A stretch of DNA of 64,000 bases from Oncomelania hupensis. Its lineage: Eukaryota; Mollusca; Gastropoda; Littorinimorpha; Pomatiopsidae. Under the pieces are notes generated by a model. The model was not told the DNA's origin, did not search any database, and was given only the letters and a program-made list of their open reading frames with translations. The position numbers were made by a program, and so were the translations under genes. Positions within the stretch are counted from its first letter, which is position 1, and every line of letters begins with the position of its first letter. The DNA is taken from the NCBI GenBank assembly GCA_036898135.1, contig CM072520.1:1649386-1713385 (forward strand). Direction: 5' to 3'. This document shows, in pieces, positions 1 through 12,232 of this stretch.

Positions 1-770
1 TCCCTATCTCCTTCTCTCTAGTCTATCTCAACACTCTCAATCCCTATCTCCTTCTCTCTAGTCTATCTCAACACTCTCAATCCCTATCTCCTCACCTCTA
101 GTCTATCTCAACACTCTCAATCCCTATCTCCTCACCTCTAGTCTATCTCAACACTCTGAATCCCTATCTCCTTCCCTCTAGTCTATCTCAACACTCCGAA
201 TCCCTATCTCCTTCCCTTTAGTCTATCTCAATACTCTCAATCCCTATCTCCTCACCTCTAGTCTATCTCAACACTCTGAATCCCTATCTCCTTCTCTCTA
301 GTCTATCTCAACACTCTGAATCCCTATCTTCTTACCTCTAGTCTATCCCAACACTCTGAATCCCTATCTCCTTCTCTCTAGTCTATCCCAACACTCTGAA
401 TCCCTATCTCCTTACCTCAAGTCTATCCCAACACTCTGAATCCCTATCTCCTTACCTCTAGTCTATCCCAACACTCTGCATCCCTATCTCCTTACCTCTA
501 GTATATCCCAACACTCTGAATCCCTATCTCCTTCTTTCTAGTCTATCTCAACACTCTGAATCTCTATCTCCTTCTCTCTAGTCTATCTCAACACTCTCAA
601 TCCCTAACTCCTTACCTCTAGTATATCTATCTCCTTTCCTCTAGTCTATCTCAACACTCTCAATCCCTATCTCCTTACCTCTAGTCTATCTCCTTACCTC
701 TACTGGCTCTAGTCTATCTCAACACTCTGAATCCCTATCTCCTTACCTCTAGTCTATCTCAACACTCTGA
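1..770. repeat. 40-bp minisatellite array
   Basis: About 19 head-to-tail copies of a pyrimidine-rich 40-bp unit that begins TCCCTATCTCCTT and ends CAACACTCTCAA. Units differ by a few substitutions, and the right-hand copies (600-770) carry deletions. The array runs off the left edge, so its full length is unknown. It lies in what should be intron 3 (or beyond) of the minus-strand POLR2H homologue. No coding signal is seen. Confidence 0.95.
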
Positions 771-942
771 ATGTACTTCTTGGATAACACTTGTGAAAAA
801 AATAAAACTATGTGTAAACCCTCAACAGAGGAGAGTATAAACTGAGGTCTAGTCTGTGCAAACACGCATTCCACCCCATGGACTTTAACCTCCTAACGTT
901 GAGGAGTGCCCACTACACAAAATACAACCAGCACTCACCAGG

Positions 943-1092
943 TCCATTTGGCCCTATCCAGCTCTCCCAGCATTGTGCTCAGTCCTCTGGGCTTCACACT
1001 ATGCGCCCAAAGGTTGCAAGTGGGCGCCACAAGCGCTTTGAGTTAGATCCAGTGTCAGCCAGCGCCTTGAGCAGACCTCGAGATGGAAAAGC
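943..1092 (-). mobile_element. Dispersed SINE-like repeat, copy 1
   Basis: Read on the minus strand it starts AAAGCGCTTTTCCATCTCGA, continues CTGCTCAAGGCGCTGGCTGA and then a GGATCTAACTC block, followed by a GGCGCCCACTTGCAACC block. The same order of blocks recurs at 1371-1456, 4073-4240, 42598-42775 and 63870-63935. I see no tRNA promoter boxes and no coding capacity, so the class is unknown. The recurrence is what shows that it is a repeat family. Confidence 0.7.
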
Positions 1093-1191
1093 GCTTTATT
1101 AAAAACTATTAAAAAATAAACTCCAAATGTAAACAACTTTTAAGTGTTTACATTATTTACAAATTGTCACAATAAAGTAAGTACGAAGATT

Positions 1192-1237
1192 ATGATGATA
1201 ATGATGATGATGATGATAATGATGATGATGATGATAA
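1192..1237. repeat. (GAT)n microsatellite
   Basis: Interrupted GATGATAATGATGATGATG tract of about 45 bp. Confidence 0.9.
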
Positions 1238-1370
1238 ATATGGCAACCTAGGAATATCGCAATTAAAGAGGGCTGGGAAAATATATGGGAAATTACTTCT
1301 TTTTTTTTTATTGTGAAATTGTTACTGACTGCATGAAATACCATTATTAGGCAACATAAAATGAATGTAA

Positions 1371-1456
1371 TAGTTCTTATATAGCGCTCTTCCAGGTGAA
1401 GAGGTGCTCAAGGCACTGATGGATACAGGGTCCAACACCAGTAGCCCACTGGCAGC
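1371..1456 (+). mobile_element. Dispersed SINE-like repeat, copy 2 (partial)
   Basis: Contains TATATAGCGCTCTTCCAGGT, GTGCTCAAGGCACTGATGG and ATACAGGGTCCAAC, homologous to the repeat at 42598-42775. Its right part stops at GCCCACTGGCAGCCTTAG, which is exactly where the 56-bp satellite begins, so the array replaced or grew from the element's 3' part. Confidence 0.65.
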
Positions 1457-2945
1457 CTTAGCTTCATCTGACTGTATAACCTTGTGCTCTCTTACACTCA
1501 ATCCTAATGCACCTTAGCTTCATCTGACTGTATAACCTTGTGTTCTCCTACACTCAATCCTAATGCACCTTAGCTTCATCTGACTGTATAACCTTGTGCT
1601 CTCTTAGTCTTACACTCAATCCTAATGCACCTTAGTTTCATCTGACTGTATACACTTGTGCTCTCTTAGTCTTACACTCAATCCTAATGCACCTTAGTTT
1701 CATCTGACTGTATAACCTTGTGCTCTCTTAGTCTTACACACAATCCTAATGCACCTTAGTTTCATCTGACTGTATAACCTTGTGCTCTCTTAGTCTTACA
1801 CTCAATCCTAATGCACCTTAGTTTCATCTGACTGTATAACCTTGTGATCTCTTAGTCTTACACTCAATCCTAATGCACCTTACTTTCATCTGACTGTATA
1901 ACCTTGTGCTCTCTTACACTCAATCCTAATGCACCTTACTTTCATCTGACTGTATAACCTTGTGTTCTCTTACACTCAATCCTAATGCACCTTAGTTTCA
2001 TCTGACTGTATAACCTTGTGCTCTCTTACACTCAATCCTAATGCACCTTAGTTTCATCTGACTGTATAACCTTGTGATCTCTTACACTCAATCCTAATGC
2101 ACCTTAGTTTCATTTGACTGTATAATTTTGAGCTCTCTTACACTCAATCCTAATGCACCTTACTTTCAACTGACTGTATAACTTTCTGTTCTCTTACACT
2201 CAATCCTAATGCACCTTAGTTTCATCTGACTGTATAACCTTGTGCTCTCTTACACTCAATCCTAATGCACCTTAGCTTCATCTGACTGTATAACCTTGTG
2301 CTCTCTTACACTCAATCCTAATGCACCTTAGCTTCATCTGACTGTATAACCTTGTGATCTCTTACACTCAATCCTAATGTACCTTACTTTCATCTGACTG
2401 TATAACTTTGTGCTCTCTTACACTCAATCCTAATGCACCTTAGCTTCATCTGACTGTATAACCTTGTGCTCTCTTACACTCAATCCTAATGCACCTTAGT
2501 TTAATATGACTGTATACACTTGTGTTCTCTTACACTCAATCCTAATGCACCTTTGCTTCATTTGACTGTATACACTAGTGTTCTCTTACACTCAATCCTA
2601 ATGCACCTTAGTTTCGTCTGACTGTATAACCTTGTGCTCTCTTACACTCAATCCTAATGCACCTTAGCTTCATCTGACTGTATAACCTTGTGTTCTCTTA
2701 CACTCAATCCTAATGCACCTTTGCTTCATTTGACTGTATAACCTTGTGCTCTCTTACACTCAATCCTAATGCACCTTAGCTTCATATGACTGTATACACT
2801 TGTGTTCTATTACACTCAATCCTAATGCACCTTAGCTTCATCTGACTGTATAACCTTGTGTTCTCTTACACTCAATCCTAATGCACCTTAGCTTCATCTG
2901 ACTGTATAACCTTGTGTTCTCTTACACTCAATCCTAATGCACCTT
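1457..2945. repeat. 56/62-bp minisatellite array
   Basis: About 26 tandem copies of a 56-bp unit that begins CTTAGCTTCATCTGACTG and contains ACACTCAATCCTAATGCAC. Several early copies (about 1580-1870) are 62 bp because of a 6-bp AGTCTT insertion, so this sub-variant was amplified as a local block. The left border coincides with the broken end of a SINE-like repeat. Confidence 0.95.
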
Positions 2946-3024
2946 TGCACAACAACCCCCAACAGATACTTGGGACATACATACCCACAAAAATATATTA
3001 TTTCTGCATGCACAGACAAACAGA

Positions 3025-3075
3025 CACACACGCATACACACACAAACACATACAAATGCAGACACACACAAAGGT
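3025..3075. repeat. CA-rich microsatellite
   Basis: Interrupted ACACACGCATACACACAC tract. Confidence 0.8.
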
Positions 3076-3788
3076 CACATAAAAGTCACGAGACTTTGTC
3101 ACAAGGGGTGTTTGGGGCACAATGGATAATGGTGTTGATGAAAAGGAAACCAAAAGGCGTCACATTTTGACACAGAGTACAGTACAGAAGGACAAAACCT
3201 CTGACGTGTGGTAGGTAATACATCCCTCTGGCTTTTGTTGTCATCTTATTTTGTAATAATACATTTATTTATTTATATATTTATATATTTCTTTCTTTGT
3301 ATCATACAAATTTTATTTATATAAATTTATACAAACTGGAAGAATTTGCTCATTTATTAATTCAATTATTTGGTTGACCATTGTTTTATTTAATAATTAA
3401 TTGGTTTAGTCAAACCTACCATTTATATTAAAGACCGATTGTTTCTGTGGTAAATTTGTAAAAGAAATTAAATAATATCATCATTTAGTTTATGTTTCAT
3501 TTCTATATTTAATAGATGTAATAGCATCCAAAATAAAAAATCAACGACTGTTTTGGTTATGATGCAGTAAGAAATGCTTTTGTTTGCCAACACTGCTATG
3601 TAGACAATAATGAAAGCGATTAACATCTGTTATGTTAGATGCATGCACTGCTCTACTGCAAGTTTTCTGTAATAAATAAATACAGAAATAAATAAGCAAA
3701 TAAAAATACTAAACAATCTTGAATTTTTTCCATTTTGGGTTAAAGTACACAGACTAACATTGCTGCCTGCATGTGAGTCAAAAATAAG

Positions 3789-4091
3789 TGAATTGCTTCA
3801 TAATTTGTGTCTGAATATGAACATTTGTGCATCATTTTGATGTAGCTATTTTGTAATAGTTGTGATGTAGCGTTTTTCCAGCTCAAATAAATGAATTGTT
3901 TGATAATTTGTGTTTAAAAATGAACATTTGTGCATCATTTTGATGTAGCTATTTTGTAATAGTTGTGATGTAGCGTTTTTCCAGCTCAAATAAATGAATT
4001 GTTTGATAATTTGTGTTGGAAAATGAACATTTGTGCATCATTGTGATGTAGCTATTTTGTAATAGTTGTGACGTAGCGTTTTTCCAGCTCA
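3789..4091. repeat. 103-bp tandem triplication
   Basis: Three direct copies start at 3789, 3892 and 3995, an exact 103-bp period, each beginning TGAATTG and containing AACATTTGTGCATCATT. Every unit ends in TAGCGTTTTTCCAGCTCAA, which is the start of the SINE-like repeat that continues only after the third unit. The array therefore duplicated the insertion junction. Confidence 0.93.
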
Positions 4092-4240
4092 AGACACTGG
4101 CTGATAAGGGAGCTAACTCCAGCCTTACGAGAGGCCCACTTGCAGCCTTTGAGCGTGCTGTCCAATCCCCAGACACAATCCTGGGCGATCAAGTATGGGG
4201 GGAGACGAGACCGTCGTTAGATGTAACCGGCACTCACCCC
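4073..4240 (+). mobile_element. Dispersed SINE-like repeat, copy 3
   Basis: Begins GTAGCGTTTTTCCAGCTCAA, then ACACTGGCTGAT, a GGCCCACTTGCAGCC block, then CCCAGACACAATCCTGGGC and a G-rich end. The block order matches copy 1 (minus strand) and the copy at 42598. Confidence 0.7.
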
Positions 4241-4837
4241 GTCTAAAACATGGCCACACTATGCCTCACTTTATACTTTGGCCCCAAGGTGTGGTGTTTA
4301 GTTATTATTAGTGAGCGTGAATGATGCCAGCACCTAAAAAAAAAGGCTAAGCACAGTTCATATCGCACCTTCTACCATCTTAACACTCATCTTCACTTCA
4401 TCAAGTACAGGTCTATTTTCATTCAAGTTGTCAACATCCTTGCTGGAAAACATAAATGGAGAAAAAGGCTACCACGCTACAATTCCTGCAGCTTGCTGTC
4501 AACATGCCAAATACACCAGTAGTATATAACAATTCATTTCCAACTCATGCAACAATCCAAAGGCATTCTTCTTATGCTGCACAAAAACAAAGTATAATTT
4601 GTCAAACATTTAAAGACAATAATCCTTGTAAATATTAACAATAAATAAATAAAACAATTATAAACCACAACCATCTTAAACATGAATTCAATTGAATGAC
4701 AAGAAAAAAATGATGATTTCTACACATATCACGAAATCAGACATTTGTCAAAAGCAACATTATGCTTCTGCCGCTTTGAACAAATTTCTTATTGTAGAGT
4801 AAATATTAAACACATCGCCTTTATTATAATTGTATAC

Positions 4838-4844
<7 letters not shown>

Positions 4845-4901
<57 letters not shown>

Positions 4902-4938
4902 ATTATTATTATTATTATTGTTGTTGTTGTTATTATTA

Positions 4939-4981
<43 letters not shown>

Positions 4982-5035
4982 CATCATCAGTGATCTAAAA
5001 GACTTCATTATAGCCTTTATTATTATCATCACTGC

Positions 5036-5073
<38 letters not shown>

Positions 5074-5250
5074 TTATTTATTATTATTATTATATTATCA
5101 TCATCATAAATTATTATTATTATTATCATCATCATAAATTATTACATGTATTATTATTATTATTTTCATCATCATCATAAATTTTATTATTCTTCTTCTT
5201 ATTATTATTCTTATTCTTATTATTATTTTTATATTATAGTTATTACTGTT
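4845..5250. repeat. (TTA)n-rich microsatellite region
   Basis: About 400 bp of mostly ATT/TTA repeats interrupted by TTG and ATC runs and short unique pieces near 4990-5035. It produces homopolymeric poly-Ile or poly-Tyr frames that are not genes. Confidence 0.95.
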
Positions 5251-7004
5251 GTTGTTATCATTATTATAATTACCGTCAATATTATCATTACATAACATGA
5301 AAATTGAATACGTAACAGATAAGACAAAAACAGGAGACAGGAGTGAATACACAATGGAAGGAACGGAATTGTACTCACAAAACGCCCTCATCGCGTTACG
5401 CAAACGGAAAAGAGCTCCGCCCAATTCAAATCGAAACCACCCTTAACGACCTTCCAGTGACCTTCAACGACTTGTCTGCAACAACAAAGCTCAACACAGA
5501 TAAGTTATGCTGTTCTTATGCCCAATACTTTTGCTCTTCTTTCTTTTTCTTCTTTCTTGAAGGTGCGGCGTTGTCAGTGTTCAGTCACCAGAAAAGATAC
5601 CACCAGCTGTGTTCACAAGGTCAAGGTCACTGTGAACAAGCAATGGTACCCTTTCCAATGTGAACAAGTCTCAGGCACTTTTGTTCAAGTCATCATGGCA
5701 ACCCTCTTCATTTCTCAATGAGGGGCCTCACAATGTTTGTTTGTTTTTTTTGTATGAAGAAATTTGTTTTGGCTTAACTGTCTATAAATTAAAATTATGA
5801 TAATAAATTTTATGAACATAAAAAATGGCTTAAAGGTTCTATATAACTTTAAAATCAAATAGCAATCACTGTAAGACTTGCACTTAGTTATTATAATAAA
5901 CTGCTAGATCCATTATTTAAATAGAATTATTTCACTACACTTTCTTCAAATGCCTCTTTCTGCTTTTACATTATGAAAATCAACTTTGAAAGGGAATACT
6001 TCTAACCATGTTACCAATATCTAAGGAAAAAAAAATGATGTGTAACAAAGTAAATAAATTGGCAAAACTAAAATTGAATGAGTAATCTGAAATAAAGTTA
6101 ATAAATCTTGTTTAATCATTATTTCTCTGTCCCAGGCTCAAATTTAGAAACGTTATCCTGGCCTACTGAATGTACAGGTACAATTCCGTTCCTTCTCATT
6201 GAAAGTACTACTACTACAAAATGCTATTTATCTTGTAAAATAACAACAAAATTAAGTTATTTACAAACAGCATCCCAACATGACTTGCTGCAATATGAGT
6301 GAAGGTAAGAATGATGATGGAACAAGTAATAAGCACCATGGAATAGTGCGCATCAACAGGCCTAGGAACAAAACAAACATTGCAAATGGAACAAAATTGC
6401 AAATAACTGAAAATGAATAGTCACAGGCAACATGAAAACTATGCCTGTTAAATTCATGTCGGCATCATTTTATCTTAACTCTCAACAAGTAAAAAATACA
6501 TTTTAGAAAGAAATAACTACTGATAGCACTGATTTTAAAACAATATTACATTTAAATTAAAAAAAATATACCCACATATTTTGAACCCCCAAAGCTGAAT
6601 CATTATGTTGTTTTACATATTTATATACATCTTGCCTATGCCCAACCGCCAATGAAAAAGATTTTGAAATCAATTCCTTAAGGCCAATGCAAACAAATAA
6701 TAAATAAATAAATAAGTAACAAAAAAATTTTCAAATAATATTTGATTCAACAATGCTAAACGATTGTAGTACTTTGGCAGTATTGATCGCCCCTTCCCTT
6801 ATCTGGTTTATCAGAGAGCGAGAAGAAAAAAAAAGGTGTAAAAATACTTACAACAGCACAGTTATTTTAGAGACTACAGAGTAACAGAAAGCTATGAATG
6901 GGTCACTTTCTCACCGTTCTCCCGCATTCCAGTAAGCTCACTGTGCAAACACAACATTCTTCTCCTCCCCATCCTACTCCCCACCCCCACCCACCCCTCT
7001 CCTT

Positions 7005-7358
7005 TTTGTTTTGTTTTGTTGCTACACTAATATTGCCCTTAGTCTTGTTTTGTTTTGTTGCTACACTAATATTGCCCTTAGTCTTGTTTTGTTTTGTTGC
7101 TACACTAATATTGCCCTTAGTCTTGTTTTGTTTTGTTGCTACACTAATATTGCCCTTAGTCTTGTTTTGTTTTGTTGCTACACTATTATTGCCCTTAGTC
7201 TTGTTTTGTTTTGTTGCTACACTAATATTGCCCTTAGTCTTGTTTTGTTTTGTTGCTACACTATTATTGCCCTTAGTCTTGTTTTGTTTTGTTGCTACAC
7301 TAATATTGCCCTTAGTCTTGTTTTGTTTTGTTGCTACACTATTATTGCCCTTAGTCTT
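7005..7358. repeat. 39-bp minisatellite with dimeric higher order
   Basis: Nine near-identical 39-bp copies containing TTTGTTTTGTTGCTACACTA and TTGCCCTTAGTC. One A/T site (CTAATATT versus CTATTATT) is constant in copies 1-4 and then alternates through copies 5-9. This implies that the last part grew as a 78-bp dimer. Confidence 0.95.
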
Positions 7359-7570
7359 AAGCATTCCACACACACCCCAATGTCTGCCCTGTATTTTGTA
7401 AAATGGTGATTTCTTGACTGGATTTTACTGATTCCATCCTTCCCCCCTTCATTTTCTCCCTTTGCATGATGAAAGGGAGGAAAACCCATAAACTATTCAA
7501 AAATACAGTACGCAACAGCTATACTACAATTGGCAACCACTCTATCAACTAACAAAATCTATGTTTAATT

Positions 7571-7585
7571 TTAATAATAATAGTA

Positions 7586-7659
<74 letters not shown>
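7571..7659. repeat. (AAT)n microsatellite
   Basis: Almost perfect AATAATAAT run of about 90 bp. Confidence 0.95.
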
Positions 7660-10631
7660 TAATACTACTGATAATAGTAGTAACAATAAATGTTTGTTTA
7701 ACTGTTCACATTGTATTGTAAAGACCCATCAAACTAAATGATAATGATGTACACTGTTAACTGCCCCACACATACACTGTAAGCAGCACCACCATCTACC
7801 TGCACAATACAACATTCAGTACACAATAAAACGTCACCGTCAAAACTGGCAAACACCACACTACATGTTCACAAAACTGTCAATAAATAGTTTTCACATT
7901 CATCGAATAAAATAAATAAATGGAAGAACTGAGAACTAGCGCTGATTGTCAATAACTGACTTTTGTGGCTTGAAATTGTTATTAGTATCAATGTACATGT
8001 TAATAAAGTTGGTGCTACTGGCGGCCACCTTGCCTGCCCTCAAGAAGTGAAGAACAAGGCCAGTCAACCTCTGATATAGAACTCCTACATCAACGTGTTA
8101 CATGGCATTTAGCCTTTTCCTCTTGCTCATCACAACATAAAAGTTAGTCCTTAAAGTGTGAATTAAAAGCAGCAGAAGAAGGTCCGTCCTTTGATTTTTC
8201 CTTCATCAACCCTTGCTTTTTGAAATGCAGTACAATCATACAACTGTAGTGCTAGATCATTTCAGCCTACAAAGCTCTGGCATGAATAAACTGGACAAAC
8301 GATGGCCACAAACGCAGACCATGAACACTGGTCGATGTTTACAGCAGCAAAGTGGTCAATTCGTACACCAACAATAGAGACGTCAGTAACTTCATTTACT
8401 GCTTCTGAAGCAGGCAGTTCTTACACCAATGACCATCACATCACTAACCATCTGTCGCTTGCCAAGCAAAAGTTCCTACACAAACTATGTTCACATCAGT
8501 ACCTTCATCTGCAGCTTGAGAAGCAAGCGGACGAAGGCAGCAATAGCTTACCACTGTCATGACAGGCTAACGGCGGTCCTTAAAAAGGCACGGTGGCCAC
8601 AAAGACTCGCGCACAGAGGACTTGGGGACACGTACACACTTCCTCCTGTTGACTTTCAGCCTGAGCTAAGGCAAGACAATGGCGCTGCCATCCACCGCCA
8701 CACTGCGCAAACACCTTAGCCAGCAGTTATCCGCCCCTCAGTCGCCCCCCTGGCACGCGACCTCCTGTACGGCCACTCACCCTGCAGGAATGGCCGGCAT
8801 GGGCAGATAATCCGCTGGTGGGTCAAGAAAAGAAAGGGAGATAAGTGTGACCGTGAGGGGTAAAAGGGAGGCGAGGGAGGTTTAGGCTGGTCAAACACCC
8901 GCCACTGTCCACATTCCTCAACACTGTCTAATCACTTCCTCACACACACAGCCTAATCTGCCTCCTCAAACGTGGACAGCAGGCAGGTCAGCGCTTTTAT
9001 TTACCAAAAAGACTAATCCCAACATTGAGGCACATACTGTGTGAAGTCCTCAGCTCCAAGCTAAGGATTTAAGCCTAATTGATGATCTCATTGGATGGTC
9101 ACTACAATACTGTAAAGTTTAGCACTTAAGCCTTCCTTGTAGCAACACACTTAAGCCCTTATTTGATGATAGTTTCCTTCAAAAATGTTTAAACTATAAA
9201 TCAAACATTTGTAAACTAGAAATTTAATGTGCAAAGCTGGATTAACTCCACAGAGGCTTAAAGGTAAGAGCTTAAAGCTGACATGAAAGTGGTCAAATGT
9301 ACGTGGCACATGCAGGATACATGCAAACGTTCTCTTTGTCTTTCGCTCTTACACACACTCTCACAAACACACACACACACATGCGCACACACACACGAAC
9401 AGAAAAACACACCTCATCTTCTTTCACCATACCATCATACAGAACAAATTTGTTCATCCACCTCCCCCATCACCCCTTCCCCTCTCTCTCTCTCTCACCA
9501 TCACTCACCCTCCCATCACTCCTCACTCTCACTCCTGCCCCTCTAGCTTACGGAGTTCAGCAAATCATTGCAAGGGAAAACGTGGGATCAGTTCAGAGCA
9601 CCAGCGAGTAAGTGTCACAGAGGCAGAGAAAACCCTTACACCACAGTTTGTTGATGCCGGCCTGTGCTACAGACACTACCAAACAGAAGGACCCAGATGA
9701 AATAGACTTGGGTCAAGCATAGGGTAAGTGGATTGTTGTTGATGTTGAACATTTGTAAAGAGATGGTTTTCTTCATGCTTTAGTAGCATGCTCAGCTAGC
9801 TTACAGAGAATATTGACAGCAAAACGCAACATAAAAACGTGTGTTGTTTTTTTCAAGGGTCAATGCACAATTTTTGTGTATATCTCCGCATGCTGTAAAT
9901 TTTGGTGACCGGTGAACACCATTTTCTGTACATGCTAGTATACATGGAGACAAAAGTGAAAGTGTTAGCCCCACAGCTGTTGCTTAGTTTCTATTTTACA
10001 CTTTGTTTTGTGCTGCTTTATCTGTTGATATCTGTAGATTGTTATGGGAAAAAGCCATAGAGTTAGTTCCGTGTGTGTGTGTCAATCAACGTCTGCTCAG
10101 TTATCATTTATGTCCACACAGCAAACTGTCAGCACCTGGTATGCCCACAACTGAACATGACTGTAGTCTGCCCGTACAGTAAAGCCCACCCTCAAATTAC
10201 CACACTGTTGTCAACATAGTTCAAATGCATCACTAAATAACATTAATTAAACATTTCCATAACAAATTCATTAAATTTGTGAACAGACCAAGGGTCAGGC
10301 CAACGGTGGTGCACCTTCACAACATCTGGAACAAATTCTGTTAGATGCATGCACAAACACACACACATACACAATAAATAAATAGCAATAAAATGCATAC
10401 ACAAAATGTTAATTCATTAACTGTGGTGAAATTTCCCTTGATCAGTAGTAGCCAGAAAGCAAAGGAACACAAACCACTAAATGTACAAACAATGTTTCAC
10501 ATGTATACTGTATATGATTTGGACATAGTTATTTTTATCTCACTAATTTACTTTCCAATGTGGGGAACAAAATTTTATGACCAATCTCCACCACAGCAGT
10601 TGTTCTAGGGTTTTTGAATTATAAAAGCATA

Positions 10632-10666
10632 AGGGGGGGGGGGGGGGGGGGGGGGGGTGGAGAGGG
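10632..10666. repeat. Poly(G) run
   Basis: An almost uninterrupted run of more than 30 G residues followed by TGGAGAGGGTGTGTGTG. It could form G-quadruplexes on the plus strand, and the exact length is a likely assembly uncertainty. Confidence 0.9.
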
Positions 10667-11227
10667 TGTGTGTGTGTGAAAGATTTAAACAGATTTTATT
10701 TCTAAAATAAAACTGTGCCCTTTTTTTCAGGATGACTAATAATATTTCATATCTAATTGTACCTGCTTTCAAACATCATCAAGACAATGTTCACACAGCT
10801 GCGCTACGTACTGATGCAGCGGTAGAAATAACAATAACTGGAACCCCACACCAATACTGCTCAAGATGCTGGGCCAACATTGGTACCATGCAAATCTACA
10901 AACTGCTGCAGTACCAGCAATAAAAGAGAGAGAGAGAGGGTGGAATGGGAAACATGGCCAACATTGGTTAATCTGCTCTTAAACAATCGCCATGCAAATC
11001 CTACAGAGTCAAACTGCACCAGTAAGTATTACTGCAAAAAAAGGACTGTTACAAATGATCAATGGTTATTATACCGCACAAGAGCTGCTCATGTTCAATT
11101 CACAGCTTGGAGAATGACAAGACACACATGGGGCGTAGAGGTGAGGCAAAAGAAGCATGAGAGAGGGAGTGAGAGGCCCTGCCTACAGAAACAACACAAA
11201 AGTGACCACAAAGGTGTAAAAACTCAC

Positions 11228-11402
11228 AGTCTTGACGCCTCTTGCCCTCCTTCGTCACCCTCGATACGGTACACTTTGCCGTACATTACGTATTCAAACT
11301 GGTCTGCGCGGTTGGGGGCGGCAGTGTTTGGGTTCCAGTCTCCGTCGTCCGGCACGCCGTCCTCCCTCAGCGACGTGACGATCACCAACCGAAACTTCTC
11401 AC
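11228..11402 (-). CDS. POLR2H: POLR2H (RPB8/RPABC3) exon 3
   Basis: RPB8 is a small OB-fold subunit common to nuclear RNA polymerases I, II and III. This 175-nt exon supplies the central part of the protein, about residues 53-110 of the usual 150. Read on the minus strand it encodes [15 protein letters not shown] and then [18 protein letters not shown], which is the most conserved RPB8 segment. It follows a CAG acceptor. Its first two bases complete a glycine codon begun by exon 2, and it ends in phase 2 at an AGACT/GTGAGT donor. The acidic loop between the two conserved blocks ([16 protein letters not shown]) is where RPB8 homologues usually vary. The frame is open and shows no sign of decay. 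What is known of the family is the function; the order and phase of exons are seen directly. Confidence 0.95.
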
Positions 11403-11826
11403 CTGCACAAGTAGGTAGGTGGACACAAAGGTAAGTCACCACACAGGTAAGTCACAGGTGAGGCAAAAAGGTGACAAAACAATCCATTCCAAAATAATGT
11501 TTTACATCTCACCCCCACTCCCCTTATATTTTGGCCTGCAATTGTTGATGTGAGCACTCTAGAGCATGTAGAAACCGCACTATGCAAGTGTTCAACATCA
11601 ACATACTCTATACTTCAAGAGGCTCATGCTAGTTTTACCTCCCCTTATGCTGTTGATTTCAGTTCAAGGGAGAGAACCACACTACACTGCTACAACAACA
11701 GAAATAACTGGACTTAACCACTGGATTATCTACTCTTACTACAATTTTATGCCCTGTAATGCAAAATACATTATGCATAAAAATTATTAATCAATAAATG
11801 ACAGACCATAGATGGGTGCTTTAATG

Positions 11827-12158
11827 TACTATTCATTGATTTATTATAATGGTTGTTTTGTTGGCCAAATCCCTCCCTGCCATAATAGCCGAAAGCACGA
11901 CAGCTTACATTTTAGTCCATAATCTCCGTTTATCTTTTCAATATCCTGATAACTTTATACAGCACTATGACCCAACAAATGTCAGTGAAACGTACTATTC
12001 ATTGATTTATTATAATGGTTGTTTTGTTGGCCAAATCCCTCCCTGCCATAATAGCCGAAAGCACGACAGCTTACATTTTAGTCCATAATCTCCGTTTATC
12101 TTTTCAATATCCTGATAACTTTGTACAGCACTATGACCCAACAAATGTCAGTGAAACA
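11827..12158. repeat. 166-bp tandem duplication
   Basis: Two direct copies begin at 11827 and 11993 (TACTATTCATTGATTTATTA). They run side by side with very few differences, such as TTTATACAG versus TTTGTACAG, so the duplication is recent. Nothing in the unit is recognised. Confidence 0.95.
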
Positions 12159-12232
12159 TGCACTTTACAAAATATATAGAGCAGTAGTAAGTAACATATG
12201 TGTTGGTGGGCACTATATCAGAGGCAGTTAAT

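Larger units (their letters stand above)
1..11227 (-). other. POLR2H: POLR2H intron 3 (partial), repeat-filled
   Basis: Everything to the left of exon 3 on the minus strand. The exon ends in phase 2 at a GTGAGT donor, so at least one more exon encoding about 38 residues (a YVSYGG-like strand through the C-terminal KKLAF of known RPB8 proteins) must follow. I read 1-11227 by eye and did not find it. The span instead holds satellites at 1-770, 1457-2945, 3789-4091 and 7005-7358, trinucleotide tracts at 4845-5250 and 7571-7659, fragments of a dispersed repeat, and a poly(G) run. The unassigned parts (2946-3788, 4241-4844, 5251-7004, 7660-10630) are AT-rich, with CA/CT-rich pockets at 3025-3075 and 9340-9560, and show no recognisable gene. 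Confidence 0.6.

Noticed and set aside
4745..5424. Poly-Ile/poly-Tyr frames
   Set aside because: Translation of the TTA microsatellite. The GGALFRLRNAMRAF segment beside it has no splice or homology support that I can state.
1..11227. The last POLR2H exon (YVSYGGLLM-like through the C-terminus)
   Set aside because: Searched by eye on the minus strand and not found. Sequences such as 8581-8800 look GC-richer but do not encode it in any frame I read.
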